From assembly GCA_001793865.1 (NCBI GenBank), contig MGIS01000008.1, forward strand, positions 1-37,837: a stretch of DNA of 37,837 nt, in the 5' to 3' direction. The position numbers and the translations under genes were made by a program. The notes under the pieces are model-generated. The model ran no database searches. It had not been told where the DNA came from and saw nothing but the letters and a program-made list of their open reading frames with translations. This document shows positions 35,935 to 37,837 of this stretch, piece by piece (within the stretch, counting starts at the first letter, position 1; each line of letters begins with the position of its first letter). Source of the stretch: Candidatus Wolfebacteria bacterium RIFCSPLOWO2_01_FULL_47_17b (lineage in GTDB: Bacteria; Patescibacteriota; Minisyncoccia; UBA6257; JAGOQP01).

Positions 35935-35950
35935 GCTAGAATCCTCTAGC
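35935..35950 (+). promoter_or_regulatory. Small perfect inverted repeat at the predicted transcript 5' end
   Basis: GCTAGA-atcc-TCTAGC, 8-23 nt after the -10 box. Confidence 0.55.
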
Positions 35951-35989
35951 TAGTTCCAAACTCGAACCCGAACAACAAGGAGGCGGGAG

Positions 35990-37087
35990 ATGGCGAAGAG
36001 AGTGGCGGTGTGCTTCGGAGACGCAGGAACAACGGATTGTATCGGTGAGTCCGTGAATCAGCTTCTCGCCGAGGGCTATCCGATCGAGGTCTTCCTCGAC
36101 CCCAAGGGCGCCGGACGGAAGGCGCTCACTCGCCTCGGAATTCCGTTCACCGAGGCAACCGAGATCGACATCGACCAGTACGGTCTCGTGATCTCCGGCA
36201 CGAACGGCAAGGCGCAGACCCTCTGGGTCAGTGCCACGAAGGCCGCACTCGATCGGAATGTCCCGGTCATCTGGTGTGGGGACTTCTACATGTCGGGGTG
36301 TGAGGCCGCGGTGCGAGATCTCGTCCCGACCTGGCTCACTACGCTCGACGAGTCCGCGCGCAAGCTCGCGCTCCGCGCGCGGCCAGATCTTGGTCCTGAC
36401 AGCGTGGTCGCGCTCGGCAATGCTTCATTCGATAACGTTGCCGATTTCCTATCTCCATCGTATCGCTTGGCGGTTCGCAAGGAGATGCGGCGTTGTCTCA
36501 ACAGCGCGACGATCGTCTACTTCGCCGCGTCCTCCTCGAATCAGTTCAAGAGAGAGGAGATGGATGCAACGATTCACGCACTCGTCACATCAGTCCGGAA
36601 CTTCATTCCGCCTCCACATGTCATCGTGTCCTTCCATCCTGCTGACCCTGCGAAGGACGAGCTCGAGGCGCTCGCGCGCGATCTTCTCGAGAATGCGGAT
36701 GTCCCTCACACCATCGGTGAGCGCGTCATGTCGGGCGTCCCCGACTACGTCGGTGCAGACGCCGCGGTGGTGCAGTATTCGACCGAGGGTGTGAAGTCGT
36801 CGCTCGTCGTTCCTACCGCGTTCGTTCTCTTGCCTTCGATGCGCGCCTATCAGCGAACGCGCGGAGGCAAGTGGCCATTCTTCCCGCAGATCGCTCGCGG
36901 CGCTGCAGAGGTGGTGTGGCACGTGGACGCGTTCGACTCGACTCTTGAGCGCATGCTCGAGGGCGAGGACGACTACTTCACGGCCCTGTGCGAGGCCAGC
37001 CAGGAGCACTTCAGCGGGCTCATAGATGGCGGCTCAACTGGCCGCCTCAAGAAGTTCCTCAAGCAGAAGATCAACGACATCAAGTAG
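35990..37087 (+). CDS. Hypothetical protein, possibly GT-B/epimerase-like fold
   Basis: 365 aa, SD AGGAGG. HVIVSFHPADP and ADAAVVQYSTEGVKSSLVVPTAFVLLPSM loosely resemble GT-B/2-epimerase C-terminal motifs. Composition clearly unlike the neighbours. Confidence 0.6.
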   Translation: MAKRVAVCFGDAGTTDCIGESVNQLLAEGYPIEVFLDPKGAGRKALTRLGIPFTEATEIDIDQYGLVISGTNGKAQTLWVSATKAALDRNVPVIWCGDFYMSGCEAAVRDLVPTWLTTLDESARKLALRARPDLGPDSVVALGNASFDNVADFLSPSYRLAVRKEMRRCLNSATIVYFAASSSNQFKREEMDATIHALVTSVRNFIPPPHVIVSFHPADPAKDELEALARDLLENADVPHTIGERVMSGVPDYVGADAAVVQYSTEGVKSSLVVPTAFVLLPSMRAYQRTRGGKWPFFPQIARGAAEVVWHVDAFDSTLERMLEGEDDYFTALCEASQEHFSGLIDGGSTGRLKKFLKQKINDIK

Positions 37088-37113
37088 GCAAGGAGGGTTT
37101 TATCGAAGACCGA

Positions 37114-37145
37114 GGGGTTCTCGCGCATGCGGGACCCCCTTTTTG
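37114..37145 (+). terminator. Intrinsic terminator after the 35990 gene
   Basis: GGGGttctCGC-gcat-GCGgGaCCCC imperfect hairpin followed by a T tract. Confidence 0.65.
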
Positions 37146-37181
37146 AAACTATAAAAGCAATAAATTCGTTCTAAATATACA

Positions 37182-37837
37182 ATGATAAACTCGCTTTTCC
37201 GCGTTCCAATACATGAAATTGAAAGGGTAAGAAAAAGTATTTCTGATGCGTTTTTGCGCGCGGAAATTCTTGCCGATATATTCCGGATAAACGCGCTCTA
37301 TATGATTCGTTATACCGGCTCCGGGCATCCGGGCTCGACTTTCAGCTGTATGGATATCGCAACCTGGCTCTGGACCGAGGAGATGACAAATCCGAACGAA
37401 GAGGGGAACAATCATTCTGATATTTATTTTTCTTCAAAAGGACATGATGTGCCTGCGCTCTACGCAATCTTGATCGGCCTCGGGAAACTGCCGTATGAAA
37501 TGATGCAAAAGCTTCGTCGGCTTGGCGGGCTTCCCGGGCACCCGGACAGGCAGACGCCCTACTTGGTGACAAATACCGGCTCTCTTGGCATGGGAATTTC
37601 AAAAGCGCGGGGCATGGCCAAAGGAAAACGCCTTCAAGGAAAGACCGGAAGAGTCTATGTCCTTACGGGCGACGGAGAACTTCAAGAAGGGCAGATTTGG
37701 GAATCGCTTCAGCCAACCGCAAACGGGAAATTCTCGGAGATCACGGTTATCGTGGATCACAACAAAATTCAATCAGATACTCACGTGAAAGATACGTCGG
37801 ACCTCGGCGAAATCGAAAATAAATTTAAAGCATTTGG
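37182..37837 (+). CDS. Transketolase, N-terminal (TPP-binding) part, truncated by window edge
   Basis: Own translation: MINSLFRVPIHEIERVRKSISDAFLRAEILADIFRINALYMIRYTGSGHPGSTFSCMDIATWLW...TNTGSLGMGISKARGMAKGKRLQGKTGRVYVLTGDGELQEGQIWESLQ...VIVDHNKIQSDT. Not in the ORF track (no stop). Confidence 0.88.
   Translation, partial: MINSLFRVPIHEIERVRKSISDAFLRAEILADIFRINALYMIRYTGSGHPGSTFSCMDIATWLWTEEMTNPNEEGNNHSDIYFSSKGHDVPALYAILIGLGKLPYEMMQKLRRLGGLPGHPDRQTPYLVTNTGSLGMGISKARGMAKGKRLQGKTGRVYVLTGDGELQEGQIWESLQPTANGKFSEITVIVDHNKIQSDTHVKDTSDLGEIENKFKAF

Noticed and set aside
1-37837. tRNA, rRNA, prophage or integrase genes
   Set aside because: No cloverleaf-like or rRNA-like segments and no phage or recombinase proteins were recognised on reading; intergenic gaps are very short. 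A tRNAscan/Infernal run would be needed to be certain.

Overview
The window is a dense accessory locus for surface-glycan (ulosonic/nonulosonic acid and deoxysugar) biosynthesis, almost all on the + strand. Gene style and compact overlaps suggest an uncultivated, small-genome bacterium such as Patescibacteria, but this is inference. The locus holds three CMP-sugar (NeuA-like) synthetases, two NeuB-family synthases (one canonical, one divergent), NeuC, and an ABC exporter. It also holds a trio of related ~450-460 aa GT-B-like proteins and an RmlB/RmlC/RmlD + RfbF + C-methyltransferase deoxysugar cassette. Sugar-acid type enzymes are scattered through it: enolase-superfamily dehydratase, ketopantoate-reductase-like, DeoC-like and KDPG-type aldolases, two SDRs, ALDH, RfbG-like dehydratase and a transketolase N-terminus. 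Two real partial genes at the window edges are missing from the ORF track: minus strand 194..1 and plus strand 37182..37837. The most notable non-coding or structural signals are: (1) a perfect 21-bp inverted repeat (18068-18088 / 18172-18192) enclosing 83 bp, whose right arm covers the rmlC start; (2) an eight-copy mirrored TACGAA/TTCGTA palindrome directly upstream of the divergent neuB; (3) two cases in which the 3' end of a gene is duplicated downstream of an apparently inserted cargo (SDR pair; ALDH with a DUF4258/DUF2283 pair); (4) a compositionally distinct orphan gene (35990-37087) with its own strong promoter, 5' hairpin and terminator. The main system hypothesis is three parallel 'keto-acid source + CMP-activation + dedicated GT-B transferase' modules making several CMP-activated ulosonic acids. 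Functional names come from reading the translations by eye, without database searches.
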